DNA of 64,000 nucleotides from Thermomonas sp. XSG (GCF_014678725.1 NZ_CP061497.1:2983479-3047478); one strand, 5' to 3'. Numbered from the stretch's first letter, positions 18,614 through 27,802 are shown. The notes: generated from the sequence alone by a model not told the origin. Numbers and translations: made by a program.

Positions 18614-20270
18614 CGGCATTCACCAGGTCGCGCACCACCGAGGCGACGCGCTTGGAATCGGTGGTGACGGCATCGCGCGCCACCTGCACCTTGGCTTCGA
18701 AATCGCGGCGCTTGGCGACGCGTTCCTGGGTGAGCGCCGGGGTCACCGGCTGGTCGTCGTGGTCGAGCATCTCGGTGACCTCGGCTTGCTGCGGCTCATG
18801 CTTGACCAGCACCTTCGGCGTGGTGAGCGCCCGGAAGGCGGGGCGCAGCACGAACCACACCACCGCCAGCACCGCCAGGCCGCCCAGCAGGGTGCGCAGC
18901 AGGTCGCGGGCGCGCGGGTTTTCCCAGAACGGCGCCGGCTCCGTCGCCACTTCAGGCTGTCGCGCGAAGGGCGAATTGACCACGGTGACCACGTCGCCGC
19001 GCTGGGCATCGAAACCGATTGCCTGCTGCACCAGCGACTGGATGCGTTGGACTTCCTGGGCATTGAGCGCCCGCTCGGTGGGCTTGCCGTTCTTGCCGGG
19101 GGCGCCGGCGAGGTTGTCCACCAGCACCGCGGCGGTAACCCGGCTGATGCGCCCGGGCGCCTGCCGGGTATGGGTCAGGGTGCGGTCGATCTCGTAGTTG
19201 CGCACCGAGCTGCGGCTGCCGTTGCCGGTCGCGGCGGTGGCCTGCGCGGCGTTTGCGGTGCCCGCCGCGCCGGCGGCGTTGGGATCCGGATTCGCAGCGG
19301 CAGTGGCGGCCGGGGTGTTGCTGGCGCTGCCGGGAACGCCCTGCGGGGGATTCGCCGCCGCGAGGTTGCCGGATTCGGACAGTTGCTCGCTGCGCACGAT
19401 CGCGGGGTCCGGGCCGTACTTCTCGCTGGCCTGTTCGGTCTGGCTGAAATCCATGTCCACGCTCACTTCTGCGCGGACCCGGCCGGGGCCGGTCATCGGC
19501 TCCAGCAACTCCTGGATGCGGCGCACGAACACCGCTTCCTGGCGACGCTGGCGCTCGAACTGCTTGGCACTGATGGCGGCGTCGCTGTCGGGGTCGGGGT
19601 TGGACAGCAGGCGGCCGAACTGGTCCACCACGGTGACGTTGCTGGCCGGCAGGCCGGGGATGGAGGAGGACACCAGATGGACGATGGCGTCCACCTGACC
19701 CTGCTCGAGGCTGGCGCCGCTCTGCAGCTGCAGCACCACCGAGGCACTGGCCGGATCCTTGTTGCGGGTGAACGCGGACGGCTTGGGCATGGCCAGATGC
19801 ACCCGCGCCTCACGGACCGGGCGCAGGTTGGAGATGGTGCGGGCCAGCTCCGTTTCCAGCGCGTGCTGGTAGCGCGCGTTTTCCACGAACTGGCTGGTGC
19901 CGAAACCCTGATCGCCCTCCATCGCGGCGAACCCACGGTCCTCGCCCGCGCCGATGCCGCCGGCTGCCAGCGCCATGCGTGCCTCGCCGATGCGGTCTTC
20001 CGGCACGGACAGCGCGCCGGTGGTCGGGTCGATCTTGAACGGCACCTGCGCAGTGCGCAGCACGTCGCGCGCCTCGCCGGCGGTCTTGACGTCCAGCCCC
20101 GGCAGCGGCGCGTAGGTCGGCTTCTGGGTCCAGAAGAACAGCCACAGGCCCAGCGCGATGGCGGCCGCGGTCACGCCTAGGGTCAGCAGCTGCCGCACCA
20201 TCGGGATGTCCTGCAGGCGTCCCAGGTTCTTCAGGCCTTCGGTGGTCTTGGGAAGTGCGATGGCGCTCAT
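18606..20270 (-). CDS. fliF: Flagellar MS-ring protein FliF (554 aa)
   Basis: Forms the MS ring in the inner membrane. The first transmembrane helix is near residues 33-49 (LGVTAAAIALGLWLFFW), then come the YscJ-type domain and a long Ala/Asn-rich periplasmic insert. The second helix (LLGGLAVLAVVWFVLRPAF) is near the C-terminus, and the tail binds FliG. It lies about 80 bp downstream of fliE. Confidence 0.95.
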   Translation of the reverse strand: MSAIALPKTTEGLKNLGRLQDIPMVRQLLTLGVTAAAIALGLWLFFWTQKPTYAPLPGLDVKTAGEARDVLRTAQVPFKIDPTTGALSVPEDRIGEARMALAAGGIGAGEDRGFAAMEGDQGFGTSQFVENARYQHALETELARTISNLRPVREARVHLAMPKPSAFTRNKDPASASVVLQLQSGASLEQGQVDAIVHLVSSSIPGLPASNVTVVDQFGRLLSNPDPDSDAAISAKQFERQRRQEAVFVRRIQELLEPMTGPGRVRAEVSVDMDFSQTEQASEKYGPDPAIVRSEQLSESGNLAAANPPQGVPGSASNTPAATAAANPDPNAAGAAGTANAAQATAATGNGSRSSVRNYEIDRTLTHTRQAPGRISRVTAAVLVDNLAGAPGKNGKPTERALNAQEVQRIQSLVQQAIGFDAQRGDVVTVVNSPFARQPEVATEPAPFWENPRARDLLRTLLGGLAVLAVVWFVLRPAFRALTTPKVLVKHEPQQAEVTEMLDHDDQPVTPALTQERVAKRRDFEAKVQVARDAVTTDSKRVASVVRDLVNADE

Positions 20271-20353
20271 GGCTGGCGGGATTCTGGCTGGAAGGGGTGT
20301 TTAGCGGCGGAGGGGGGTCGGGCGCACAGTGCCGGCGCCGGCAGTCACGCGGG

Positions 20354-20707
20354 TCAGACCGGCATGTTCATGACGTCCTGGTAAGCCTGGACCAGTCGGT
20401 TGCGCACTTCCACCGCCGCCTTGAACGCGACCTGGGACTGCTGCATCGCCACCATCACCCGGGCAAGATCGGCCCGGGGATCGCCGATTTCGAACGCATG
20501 CTGCAGCGCCCCGGCCTCGTTCTGGGCCTTGCTGACGCCGTCGATGGCGTTGCTGAGGGTTTTCTGGAAATCGGCGCGCCCCGGCTGCCCGGTTTCGATG
20601 GCGTTCGACGGGCGGGCGTCGACCGCCGCGGGGTTGCCCAGCGGTCCCTGCGCCCGCGTCTCGTGGGCGCGGATCTGGGAGAGGATCGAGCTGATGGCAT
20701 CGGTCAT
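20354..20707 (-). CDS. fliE: Flagellar hook-basal body protein FliE (117 aa)
   Basis: Rod adaptor between the MS ring and the rod. The conserved C-terminal block ARVMVAMQQSQVAFKAAVEVRNRLVQAYQDVMNMPV is present. The ATG at 20707 (MTDAISSILSQI) is preferred because the sigma-54 promoter at 20744-20759 predicts a transcription start near 20733, downstream of the other possible starts. First gene of fliEFGHIJK. Confidence 0.94.
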   Translation of the reverse strand: MTDAISSILSQIRAHETRAQGPLGNPAAVDARPSNAIETGQPGRADFQKTLSNAIDGVSKAQNEAGALQHAFEIGDPRADLARVMVAMQQSQVAFKAAVEVRNRLVQAYQDVMNMPV

Positions 20708-20743
20708 CAGGGCAAGGGGACGAGGAAAGCCTGTCGCCTTTCG

Positions 20744-20759
20744 TGCAAAACCCATGCCG
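20744..20759 (-). promoter_or_regulatory. Sigma-54 promoter of the fliE operon
   Basis: The minus strand reads CGGCATGGGTTTTGCA: GG and GC are correctly spaced, with a full TTGCA at -12. Predicted start is near 20733, about 26 nt before fliE. It lies just downstream of a likely fleQ terminator, which makes a clean operon boundary. Confidence 0.72.
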
Positions 20760-20771
20760 CGGTGCCGTCGG

Positions 20772-20792
20772 AAAACCGCCGATGGCCGACGG
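20772..20792 (-). terminator. Probable terminator after fleQ
   Basis: On the minus strand CCGTCG and CGGCGG form a six-pair stem (one G-U) around a five-base loop, followed by TTTT. It is placed between fleQ and the fliE promoter. The stem is short, so this is a moderate call. Confidence 0.4.
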
Positions 20793-20956
20793 ATTTCAAT
20801 CAATTTCTTTATCTACATGAGGTTGGGAGACAAACTTCGAGCGAAATCACGAATCATCCGCTGACGACCGCACTCCTGAAGTGAATGTGCGTCAAAGGAC
20901 TGCGATCGGGAAGCTTGCGCCGCCGGGGTCAATTGCCAGGCGGATGGCGGACCCGC

Positions 20957-22453
20957 TCAGGACTCGTGCTGGCTGTCTTCCACCGGGGTTTCGCTGCCGC
21001 GCCCGATCCCGTACTTGCGCAGCTTTTCCAGCAGGGTGGTGCGCCGCAGGCCCAGCAACGGGGCCGCGTGGGCGACCACCCCGCCGCTTTGCTGCAGGGC
21101 CTGGCGGATCAGTTCGTTCTCGATTTCGGCGATGTGCTGGCGCAGGTCCAGGCCGCCCGCCGGCAGCGATACCAGTGGTGACAGGGTGGTCGGATCAGGC
21201 GGTGGAGGCGGCAGAGGCGGTGCGGGCGCAGGCGGCGGTTGCAACGGCGGCAGCTGGTCTTCGCGAGCCGGGGCCGCGTCGCGCAGCATGTCCTCCGGAA
21301 CTGCCGCGCGGTAGCGGGCGGGCAGGTCGCCGATGCCTACCCGGCCTTCCGGATGCAGTACCGCCAGTCGTTCCAGCAGGTTGCTGAGCTCGCGGACGTT
21401 GCCCGGCCAGTCGTAATGCTGCAGTGCCGCAACGGCCTCGTCAGTCAGGGCGACCCGGCCGCGCCCGGCTTCGGCCAGCTGGCGGGTGATCGCCGCCACT
21501 AGGTCCGGCAGATCGTCGCTGCGTTCGCGCAGCGCCGGCATTTCGATGGGGAAGACGTTGAGCCGGTAGAACAGGTCCTCGCGGAACCTGCCGTCGGCGA
21601 TATGGGCTTCGAGATTGCGGTGGGTGGCCGCCAGCACGCGCACGTTGCAGGTGATCGGCGGACCGCCGCCGACCCGCTCGAACACGCGTTCCTGCAGCAC
21701 CCGGAGCAGCTTCACCTGCATCGCCATCGGCATGTCGCCGATCTCGTCGAGCATCAGGGTGCCGCCCTCGGCCATCTCGAAGCGCCCCTTGCGCTGCGTC
21801 AGCGCGCCGGTGAACGCACCCTTCTCGTGGCCGAACAGTTCGCTTTCCAGCAGGTCCGGCGGGATCGCGCCGCAGTTGATGGCAACGAAAGGCTTGTCCT
21901 TGCGTGGCGAGCGCGCGTGGATGGCGCGCGCGGCAACCTCCTTGCCGGTGCCGGACTCGCCGAGGATGAGCACGGTGGTATCGAAGCGGGCCACCTGGTC
22001 AATGAGCCGGTTCAGGCGCAGCACCGCGGGACTGCGCCCGGTGGGGCCGATCTGCGGGACTTCACGCTGCTCGTCGTCGTTCAGGCGCTTGATGCTGGCC
22101 CGCCGCAACACGTCCTGCAGCTGGTTGCGCCGGATCGGATAGTCCAGCGTCCAGACCATTTCGGGATGCAGGTGCCGGCGCCAGCCGTCGGCATCGGCCG
22201 GCGCGGGCAGGGCGATCACCGGCGGGTGCATGGGCTGTGCCCCCAGCCAGGCGATGAATCCGTCCCAGGCGGCGGCATCGCCTACGTCGCCGGTAATGAC
22301 CGCCACCCAGTCGGTAGCACGCGCCTTGCCCAGGTCGATATCCGCGGCATCGGCAACGATGCGCGGGGTGAAGTCCATGAAATCCAGCAGCGTTGCCAGC
22401 CGCTCGGTACGGGCGTCGTCGCCATCGACCACCAGGATGCGCGATTCACTCAT
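20957..22453 (-). CDS. fleQ: Sigma-54-dependent flagellar master activator FleQ (498 aa)
   Basis: Enhancer-binding protein that activates RpoN-dependent flagellar promoters and in related bacteria binds c-di-GMP. The N-terminal FleQ/receiver-like domain has no clear phospho-acceptor aspartate. The AAA+ domain has Walker A GESGTGKE (165-172), the sigma-54-contact motif GAFTGA (212-217) and Walker B LMLDEIGD (233-240). A proline-rich linker near 410-435 leads to a Fis-type HTH (AAPLLGLRRTTLLEKLRKYG). The start overlaps the vemR stop by 4 bp. Confidence 0.95.
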   Translation of the reverse strand: MSESRILVVDGDDARTERLATLLDFMDFTPRIVADAADIDLGKARATDWVAVITGDVGDAAAWDGFIAWLGAQPMHPPVIALPAPADADGWRRHLHPEMVWTLDYPIRRNQLQDVLRRASIKRLNDDEQREVPQIGPTGRSPAVLRLNRLIDQVARFDTTVLILGESGTGKEVAARAIHARSPRKDKPFVAINCGAIPPDLLESELFGHEKGAFTGALTQRKGRFEMAEGGTLMLDEIGDMPMAMQVKLLRVLQERVFERVGGGPPITCNVRVLAATHRNLEAHIADGRFREDLFYRLNVFPIEMPALRERSDDLPDLVAAITRQLAEAGRGRVALTDEAVAALQHYDWPGNVRELSNLLERLAVLHPEGRVGIGDLPARYRAAVPEDMLRDAAPAREDQLPPLQPPPAPAPPLPPPPPDPTTLSPLVSLPAGGLDLRQHIAEIENELIRQALQQSGGVVAHAAPLLGLRRTTLLEKLRKYGIGRGSETPVEDSQHES

Positions 22454-22836
22454 GCGCCAGCCCCGGCCCCTGCCAGGCCTTCCAGCAACGGCAGCACTTC
22501 CTGCATGTAGTTGAGCTTGCTGACGAAGGCATCACTGCCGGCCCGCAACGCGTGCTCGCGATGTTCGGTGTCGTCGAAATGGCTGACGATGGCAACGAAC
22601 GGCGGGGCGTCCTGTGCCTTGATCAGGCGGGTGGCCTGCAATCCACCCATTTCCGGCATGGCCAGGTCCATCAGCACCACGTCGGGACGCAGGGACTCGG
22701 AGCGGGCCACCGCTTCGATGCCGTTGGCCGCGGTGCCTGCGATGTCGATCCACGCATGCTTGCGCATGTGCCGGACCACCGCGTTGATGAAGCCCTCGTG
22801 GTCATCCACGAGCAGCACCCTGATCGTCTTCAACAT
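22450..22836 (-). CDS. vemR: Single-domain response regulator VemR (128 aa)
   Basis: Receiver domain without an output domain. The acidic pair is Asp11-Asp12 and the phospho-acceptor is Asp57 in VVLMDLAMPEMGG. The gene lies between rpoN and fleQ, exactly as vemR does in Xanthomonas campestris, where VemR controls motility and exopolysaccharide and interacts with FleQ. The ATG at 22836 has a good ribosome site (AGGGGAAG). The name rests on synteny and domain type. Confidence 0.85.
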   Translation of the reverse strand: MLKTIRVLLVDDHEGFINAVVRHMRKHAWIDIAGTAANGIEAVARSESLRPDVVLMDLAMPEMGGLQATRLIKAQDAPPFVAIVSHFDDTEHREHALRAGSDAFVSKLNYMQEVLPLLEGLAGAGAGA

Positions 22837-22855
22837 CTTCTTCCCCTGCAGAAGA

Positions 22856-24259
22856 TCACCCCAGCCGCGCCATCGGGGCTGGTGCCTGCTCCCGGCGGCG
22901 CATCCGCGCCGGCGCGATCGACAGCTGTTCACGATACTTGGCCACGGTGCGCCGCGCCACGCGGATGCCCTGCCGGGCCAGCATCGCGGCGATCACTTCG
23001 TCGGCCAGCGGCGCGTGCGCCGGTTCGTCCTCGATCAGGCGCCGGACCATCGCCTTGATCGCCGCACCGGATACCTCCGCGCCCTCCAGCCGCACCGCGA
23101 ACAGGCGCTTGAGTTCAAGGGTGCCGCGGGGCGTCTGGATGTATTTGCCGGTGGTGATGCGCGACACGGTGGATTCGTGCACCCCGATTTCCTCGGCCAC
23201 CTCCTTCAGCGTGAGCGGCGCGATGGCCTCCTCGCCCTGTTCCAGGAAGGCCTGCTGGCGCGTGACCAGCGCGCGCGCGGTCTTGAGCAGGGTTTCGTTG
23301 CGGATGCCCAGGCTGCGCAGCAGCCAGCGCGCCTCGTCCAGCAGCCCGCGCATGCCGGCGTGACCGGAGGCCTGCTCCGCATGCGCACAGAGGCGCAGGC
23401 GCGGGGCGCTGCGGGTGTTCAGGCGTACCTGCCAGCCCCCGCCGGCGCGCCAGGCGATCACGTCCGGCACGATGAAGGCGGGCTCCGGCTCCGGTGGCTG
23501 TTCCACCGGGTGCGGTTGCAGCGACAGCACCAGTGACACGGCCGCTGACAGGTCGGCGGCGGATGCCCCCAGCCGTTCGGCGATGGCGGCAAGGTCATGC
23601 CGGGCCAATGCGTCCAGCTGCTCGCCGACCATGCGCAGCGCCAGGGTGCGGGTGTCGCTGGCGGGCAGGGCGCGCAGCTGGGCCAGCAGGCACTCACGCG
23701 GATCGGCAGCGGCCATGCCGGGCCAGTCGCCGTCCAGCAGCAGGCGCTGGCGCACGGCCATCAGGCTTTCGGCATCGACCTCTGGCAGGGCGTCGCGCAG
23801 CTGCGCTGCACCCTGACGTGCCAGTTCCGTTGGTTCACCTTCCAGATAGCCACGGTCGTCGCAACAGTCCAGCCACCAGGCGGCCATGGCCAGGTCATGG
23901 GCGTTGCATCGCAGTTGCAGCTGTTGCAACAGGCGCTGGCGCGGGTCGCTGGATTCGCCGGCGGCGATCCGCGTGGTGGCGTCCTCATCCATATCGCCGG
24001 TGTAACTGCCGCCGGACAGGAACATCGGTTCCGGGAGCTCGTCCCAGGCGGCGGCTTCCAGCGCGGCGTCATCGCCATCACCGGCGGAAACGGGCTCTTC
24101 CTCGTCCGCCTCCTGTTCCAGCAGGGGGTTGCGTTCCAAGACCTGCTGGAGTTCCTGCTCCAGCTGCAGCGAGCTGACCTGCAACAGACGGATCGACTGC
24201 AGCAGCTGCGGGGTCAGCGTCATCGACTGCCCCATCTTGGCCTGCAAGCTAGCCTTCAT
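22856..24259 (-). CDS. rpoN2: RNA polymerase sigma-54 factor, flagellar RpoN2 type (467 aa)
   Basis: Recognises -24/-12 promoters with FleQ. The N-terminal region I is present (GQSMTLTPQLLQSIRLLQVSSLQLEQELQQVLERNPLLE), followed by an acidic region II, an HTH (LKEVAEEIGVHESTVSRITTGKYIQTPRG) and the RpoN box ARRTVAKYRE near the C-terminus. The C-terminal extension (REQAPAPMARLG) is slightly longer than usual. Xanthomonads carry two rpoN genes, and the one beside vemR and fleQ is rpoN2. A 218-bp gap upstream holds no promoter I can call with confidence. Confidence 0.93.
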   Translation of the reverse strand: MKASLQAKMGQSMTLTPQLLQSIRLLQVSSLQLEQELQQVLERNPLLEQEADEEEPVSAGDGDDAALEAAAWDELPEPMFLSGGSYTGDMDEDATTRIAAGESSDPRQRLLQQLQLRCNAHDLAMAAWWLDCCDDRGYLEGEPTELARQGAAQLRDALPEVDAESLMAVRQRLLLDGDWPGMAAADPRECLLAQLRALPASDTRTLALRMVGEQLDALARHDLAAIAERLGASAADLSAAVSLVLSLQPHPVEQPPEPEPAFIVPDVIAWRAGGGWQVRLNTRSAPRLRLCAHAEQASGHAGMRGLLDEARWLLRSLGIRNETLLKTARALVTRQQAFLEQGEEAIAPLTLKEVAEEIGVHESTVSRITTGKYIQTPRGTLELKRLFAVRLEGAEVSGAAIKAMVRRLIEDEPAHAPLADEVIAAMLARQGIRVARRTVAKYREQLSIAPARMRRREQAPAPMARLG

Positions 24260-24477
24260 CCCCGGCCCCCGTGGTTCCTGCCCGTGTCGCCATCTGCTGT
24301 GGTTAAGTCGCCCCTACCGCGTCGCCGCGCAATGCGTCTTGCATTCAGTGTAAGGGGAATCCAGCGGAATGGGCGCGAACGGAGTCGGAAAATCGACGCG
24401 TGCGGAGTCACTGCCGTTGGAACGGCCTTCTGGCAGCTGTCATGGGGCGGGGAGACGCGGAAGAGGGTGGGCGGCCG

Positions 24478-25041
24478 CTACAGATCGCGCTGGGCGCGGC
24501 GCTCGGCGACGGCGCGCCGATGCTGCCGGAACACGTGGCGCTCAAGGGCTGCGCGGGTGGATTCGGGGAGGGGGCCGAATTGCAGCCACTGGCAGGGGGT
24601 TCCGTCCTCGCCCGGCGCACAGGCGATGACCTGGGCCGGCAGCACCAGCGGCTCCGGCAGCCAGGGCGTGGCCTGCATGCGGAACAGTCCGGTGCTGCCC
24701 TCCGTGCAGTCGCTGCTGGCCGGCATGCGGACGCCCTGCGCGGACCATTTCAGCTGCACGCGCGAATCGCCGTTTGCCTGCGTGTGCAGGCTGCCGACCA
24801 GGGTCAGGAGCAGGTCCAGTTTGGCCTCGATGCGCCGCAGCGCCAGCCCCTGCGTGCCTTCTTCTTCCTCGTTGCGGCTGTCCTCGATGACGGCGATCGC
24901 CGAAAGGTGGATCTCGGCGCGGGCGCAGGTGGTTTCCACCCAGGCCGGATCCAGCGTCTGCGGCAGGAACGCCGCGCGCTGGACGTCTTCACAAGCCAGC
25001 GCGTCGCCGAACAATGCAGCATCGGCGCGCTCGTGATTCAT
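24478..25041 (-). CDS. PilZ-like protein of the flagellar cluster (187 aa)
   Basis: Resembles the PilZ-domain proteins found between fliT and rpoN2 in xanthomonads. The N-terminal part contains the helix LRRIEAKLDLLLTLVGSL, then a probable beta-barrel (VQLKWSAQGVRMPA...LPAQVIAC...CQWLQFGPLPE) ending in a basic helix (RHVFRQHRRAVAERRAQR). I do not see the RxxxR c-di-GMP-binding motif, so it may be a non-binding type. The ATG at 25041 overlaps the upstream stop (ATGA). Confidence 0.7.
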   Translation of the reverse strand: MNHERADAALFGDALACEDVQRAAFLPQTLDPAWVETTCARAEIHLSAIAVIEDSRNEEEEGTQGLALRRIEAKLDLLLTLVGSLHTQANGDSRVQLKWSAQGVRMPASSDCTEGSTGLFRMQATPWLPEPLVLPAQVIACAPGEDGTPCQWLQFGPLPESTRAALERHVFRQHRRAVAERRAQRDL

Positions 25042-25349
25042 CCCATCGCCTGCAGGTAGGCGTTGGCGCTGCGCTGATGGCGCTGCAGCTGCTGCAGCTG
25101 GTCTGCGACGAAGTCGCGCCGCTGGCCCAGCTCCTCGAGCATTGCCTGATGAGCTTCCATCAGTTTCATCCATGCCTGGATCTGGCGCGGATCCAGCAGG
25201 GCGGCATCCACAGCGGTCAGGGCCTGCCGCACCGCGCGATCATGCGCATCCACCAGCGCCGCCGCCGCGTCCAGATCGGCCCGGCCCAGCGCTTCGCGCA
25301 GGGCATCGACCGGCAGGACAGGGGGCAGGTCGGCGGTGTAGTCGGTCAC
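25038..25349 (-). CDS. FliT-like flagellar chaperone, GTG start (103 aa)
   Basis: A small helical protein directly after fliS, in the position of fliT (FliD chaperone). The C-terminal half is coiled-coil-like (EAHQAMLEELGQRRDFVADQLQQLQRHQRSANAYLQAMG). The start is taken as GTG at 25349 because it overlaps the fliS stop (GTGA), like the other junctions here. Function is inferred from position and size, since FliT is poorly conserved. Confidence 0.65.
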   Translation of the reverse strand: MTDYTADLPPVLPVDALREALGRADLDAAAALVDAHDRAVRQALTAVDAALLDPRQIQAWMKLMEAHQAMLEELGQRRDFVADQLQQLQRHQRSANAYLQAMG

Positions 25350-25738
25350 CTGCCGCGCTCCGGATCGATCTGCTGCCACGCAGCCTCGATGTCGGCGATC
25401 AGGCCGTCGACTTCCTGCACCACGGCCACATCGTTGTTCACGTTGGCCTCGGTCAGCCGGCGCTGGGAGTAGTCGTACAAGGCGGCGAGCCCGTCGGCGA
25501 TTTCCCCCCCGGCGGCGTGGTCCAGCGAGCCGTCAAGCTGACCGATGATCAGGCTGGCCTCGCTGATGGCCTGGCCCTTGCGCGGCAGATCACCGATCTC
25601 GATGCAGGCGCTGGCGAGCCGCAGGCGTTCGCGGACCCCTGCCAGCATCAGGCTGACCAGACGGTGCGGCGAGGCATCCAGCACGGCGCTGCTGACTGCG
25701 GTCTGGCGATAGTGCTGGGCGGAGGTGCGTGCGTTCAT
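25346..25738 (-). CDS. fliS: Flagellin export chaperone FliS (130 aa)
   Basis: Binds the flagellin C-terminus and prevents premature polymerisation. It has the family features AQHYRQTAVSSAVLDASPHRLVSLMLAGVRERL at the N-terminus, the mid-protein KGQAISEASLIIGQLDGSLD, and LYDYSQRRLTEANVNND. It lies 8 bp after fliD. Four flagellins are client candidates in this window. Confidence 0.95.
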   Translation of the reverse strand: MNARTSAQHYRQTAVSSAVLDASPHRLVSLMLAGVRERLRLASACIEIGDLPRKGQAISEASLIIGQLDGSLDHAAGGEIADGLAALYDYSQRRLTEANVNNDVAVVQEVDGLIADIEAAWQQIDPERGR

Positions 25739-25746
25739 GGGATTGG

Positions 25747-27084
25747 TCAGCGGCTGTTGAGGGCGCCCAGTTGCTGGGCGATATAGCTGGAGGTGCTCTG
25801 CATCTGCGCCATCATCGCGTCCAGCGCGGTGAACTGGCGGCGATATGAAGCTTCCAGGCGTTCCATGCGGGCGTCGAGGTCTGCCCGTTGCTGGGTGACC
25901 GTTTTCATGCGGGTGTCCAGGCTCTTGCCGCGATCGGCCAGCAGCCCTTGCGCGCCCACGTAGTTGTGCAGCATGTCGCGCATGTTCTTGCCAAGATCCG
26001 CATCCTCGCCGAGCAAGCTCTTCACCGCGCCCGGGTTGGCGGCGATCGCCGCATCGAATTTGCTGCCGTCCAGGCTGAGAGACCCATCCACCGCGGTCTT
26101 CAAACCCAGTGCATTGAGCTCGGCGTAGTTGCTGCCGATCGCGTTGCGCAGCGACGCGGTGATGGAGCGTGGCGCGGCGTCGCCGCTCAGCGGGCCGGCG
26201 GTTTTGCCCTCGCCACCGGCAGCGCTTTGTGTACGCAGGGCACCCAGCGCGGTGTTGTAGGCGCTGATGAAGCCGAGCATGGAAGCTTTCAGCGTGCTGG
26301 CGTCGGAACCCACGTCCAGCGTGAACGCCTCGCCGGGCTTGGCTTTGGTCAGGGTCAGAGTGATGCCGTCGACCAGATCGCTCAGGGTGTTCGAAGACGA
26401 GGTGCGGGTAATGCCATCCACATGCACCACGGCGTCTTGCGCTGCGGTCACCTCGGTCATGCCGCCGCCAGTCGTCAGTGCCGAAAGGCCGCCGTCGCCA
26501 CCGTTTGCAGTGACGGTCAGGGCGCCGGCAGCGCCGGTCGTGCCCGAACTCAGCAACAGAACCTGGCCGGAGTTGCCGTTGACCAGGGTGGCGGTCACCC
26601 CTTTGCCCGCCGCTTGGCTGTTGATGGCGTCACGGATATCCGCAAGCGTGCCTTTGCCGGCATCGATGGTCACGTCGAAGGCGTCGCCGCTGCCCACCTG
26701 CAGGGTCAACGTGCCGTTGCCCACGTGAGAGCCGGCGGTGACCGCCGCGGACTGCAGCTTGTGTGCGGTGGCAAGCTTCTCCACGATGACGGAGTAGGTC
26801 CCCAAAGCGGCCGAGGTGCCGGCGCTGGCGGTGAAGCCCGCATCGGTAGTCACGGTCGCCTTGCGGCCGGGCAGGCCGCCGGTGCCATCCAGCTTCTTCA
26901 GCGAACTTTCGATTCCGGAGAGCGCCGCCTTGATCGAACCGAAAGCGGAAATCTGCGCCTTGGTGGAGGTCTCGATGGCGTTCAGCCGGTTGTCCGACGG
27001 CGCGCGTTCGGCCGCGACCAGCTGGCCAACCAGTTCAGTGACATTCAGACCCGAGCCGATGCCCGCGCTGGTAATGGTGGCCAT
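25747..27084 (-). CDS. fliD: Filament cap protein FliD (445 aa)
   Basis: Caps the filament and guides flagellin polymerisation. The N-terminal D0 (TITSAGIGSGLNVTELVGQLVAAERAP) and C-terminal coiled coil (RMKTVTQQRADLDARMERLEASYRRQFTALDAMMAQMQSTSSYIAQQL) flank a threonine/glycine-rich variable middle. Length is typical. A good sigma-54 promoter lies about 85 bp upstream, and it begins the run fliD-fliS-fliT-like-pilZ. Confidence 0.95.
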   Translation of the reverse strand: MATITSAGIGSGLNVTELVGQLVAAERAPSDNRLNAIETSTKAQISAFGSIKAALSGIESSLKKLDGTGGLPGRKATVTTDAGFTASAGTSAALGTYSVIVEKLATAHKLQSAAVTAGSHVGNGTLTLQVGSGDAFDVTIDAGKGTLADIRDAINSQAAGKGVTATLVNGNSGQVLLLSSGTTGAAGALTVTANGGDGGLSALTTGGGMTEVTAAQDAVVHVDGITRTSSSNTLSDLVDGITLTLTKAKPGEAFTLDVGSDASTLKASMLGFISAYNTALGALRTQSAAGGEGKTAGPLSGDAAPRSITASLRNAIGSNYAELNALGLKTAVDGSLSLDGSKFDAAIAANPGAVKSLLGEDADLGKNMRDMLHNYVGAQGLLADRGKSLDTRMKTVTQQRADLDARMERLEASYRRQFTALDAMMAQMQSTSSYIAQQLGALNSR

Positions 27085-27166
27085 CTTGCCTCCTCCGTGA
27101 CGACCGCAGGCGCGGCGTCGTTGCTTGCCTGGAATTTAACGGCGGTACCCGCCAATCCTTGAATCA

Positions 27167-27182
27167 TGCAATCTTCGAGCCA
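27167..27182 (-). promoter_or_regulatory. Sigma-54 promoter of fliD
   Basis: The minus strand reads TGGCTCGAAGATTGCA. It differs from TGGCACGNNNNTTGCW only at the fifth base and has the right spacing. Predicted start is near 27156, giving a leader of about 72 nt to fliD. Confidence 0.78.
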
Positions 27183-27276
27183 TCGGAGGCATGACCATCG
27201 CGACCAGCGTTACACAGGCTGGATGGATCGGGCGTGAGCCGGCGCAGGATAGGGGTGGCTTGCGACCTTGCGCCGT

Positions 27277-27669
27277 TCATGCTTCCTGGTCAAGCAGGCC
27301 GCGGCCGGTGGCGGCCAATCGCCTTGCGACCGTCAGCGCGGCCTCGTCGGGGATCTGCACGATGGTTTCGCCGGTGTCGGAATCCACCACCGACACCACG
27401 ATGCGGTTCGCGTCCTCGTCGACCCGAAAGCGCAGGTTTGTCTGCACGCGGGAATCCGCCAGCACCTGCTCGATCTGCTTTTGCAGTTCACTGGCGGTGG
27501 GCTTGCTGCGCGCCTGCGCGGCGGCCTGTTCGATCTGGGCCTCGCTGGCCTGGCGCGCAGCCTCCGGGGAGGGTGCGCTGGCAAGCGGACGCGACAAAGC
27601 CCCGGCGCCGGGCGTCGAGGCGGGAACGGCTCCGTTAGGCGGAGCGTTGATGGGCGCGATGCTGGACAT
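27277..27669 (-). CDS. flaG: FlaG-family flagellar protein (130 aa)
   Basis: FlaG proteins affect filament length and usually lie between flagellin and fliD. The N-terminal half is Ala/Pro-rich. The conserved C-terminal FlaG block is NLRFRVDEDANRIVVSVVDSDTGETIVQIPDEAAL, with the family's D-x-G-E-x-I-x-Q-I-P pattern. It lies between the flagellin array and the fliD promoter. Confidence 0.92.
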   Translation of the reverse strand: MSSIAPINAPPNGAVPASTPGAGALSRPLASAPSPEAARQASEAQIEQAAAQARSKPTASELQKQIEQVLADSRVQTNLRFRVDEDANRIVVSVVDSDTGETIVQIPDEAALTVARRLAATGRGLLDQEA

Positions 27670-27775
27670 GACGGCTCATCGAAGGGATTGGGGTAACTCT
27701 CCTGCAGTCCGGCCGGAGCCTGTCCTGCCGCAATAGGTGGTGCTGTTTGAAACAGGGACTTGCCGGCGGGAGGTG

Positions 27776-27802
27776 GGCCCCGACGCAACCCGCGTCGGGG
27801 CC
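27776..27802 (-). terminator. Strong hairpin after the last flagellin gene
   Basis: An 11-bp perfect GC-rich stem (27776-27786 with 27792-27802) and a 5-base loop lie about 30 bp past the last flagellin stop. No T-run follows on the minus strand, so it may be a stabilising 3' hairpin or a Rho-assisted terminator for the four-gene array rather than a classical one. Confidence 0.55.

Noticed and set aside
24260..24477. A small gene or promoter in the gap upstream of rpoN2
   Set aside because: Short frames there read as GC-driven noise, and I see only weak -35/-10 resemblance.
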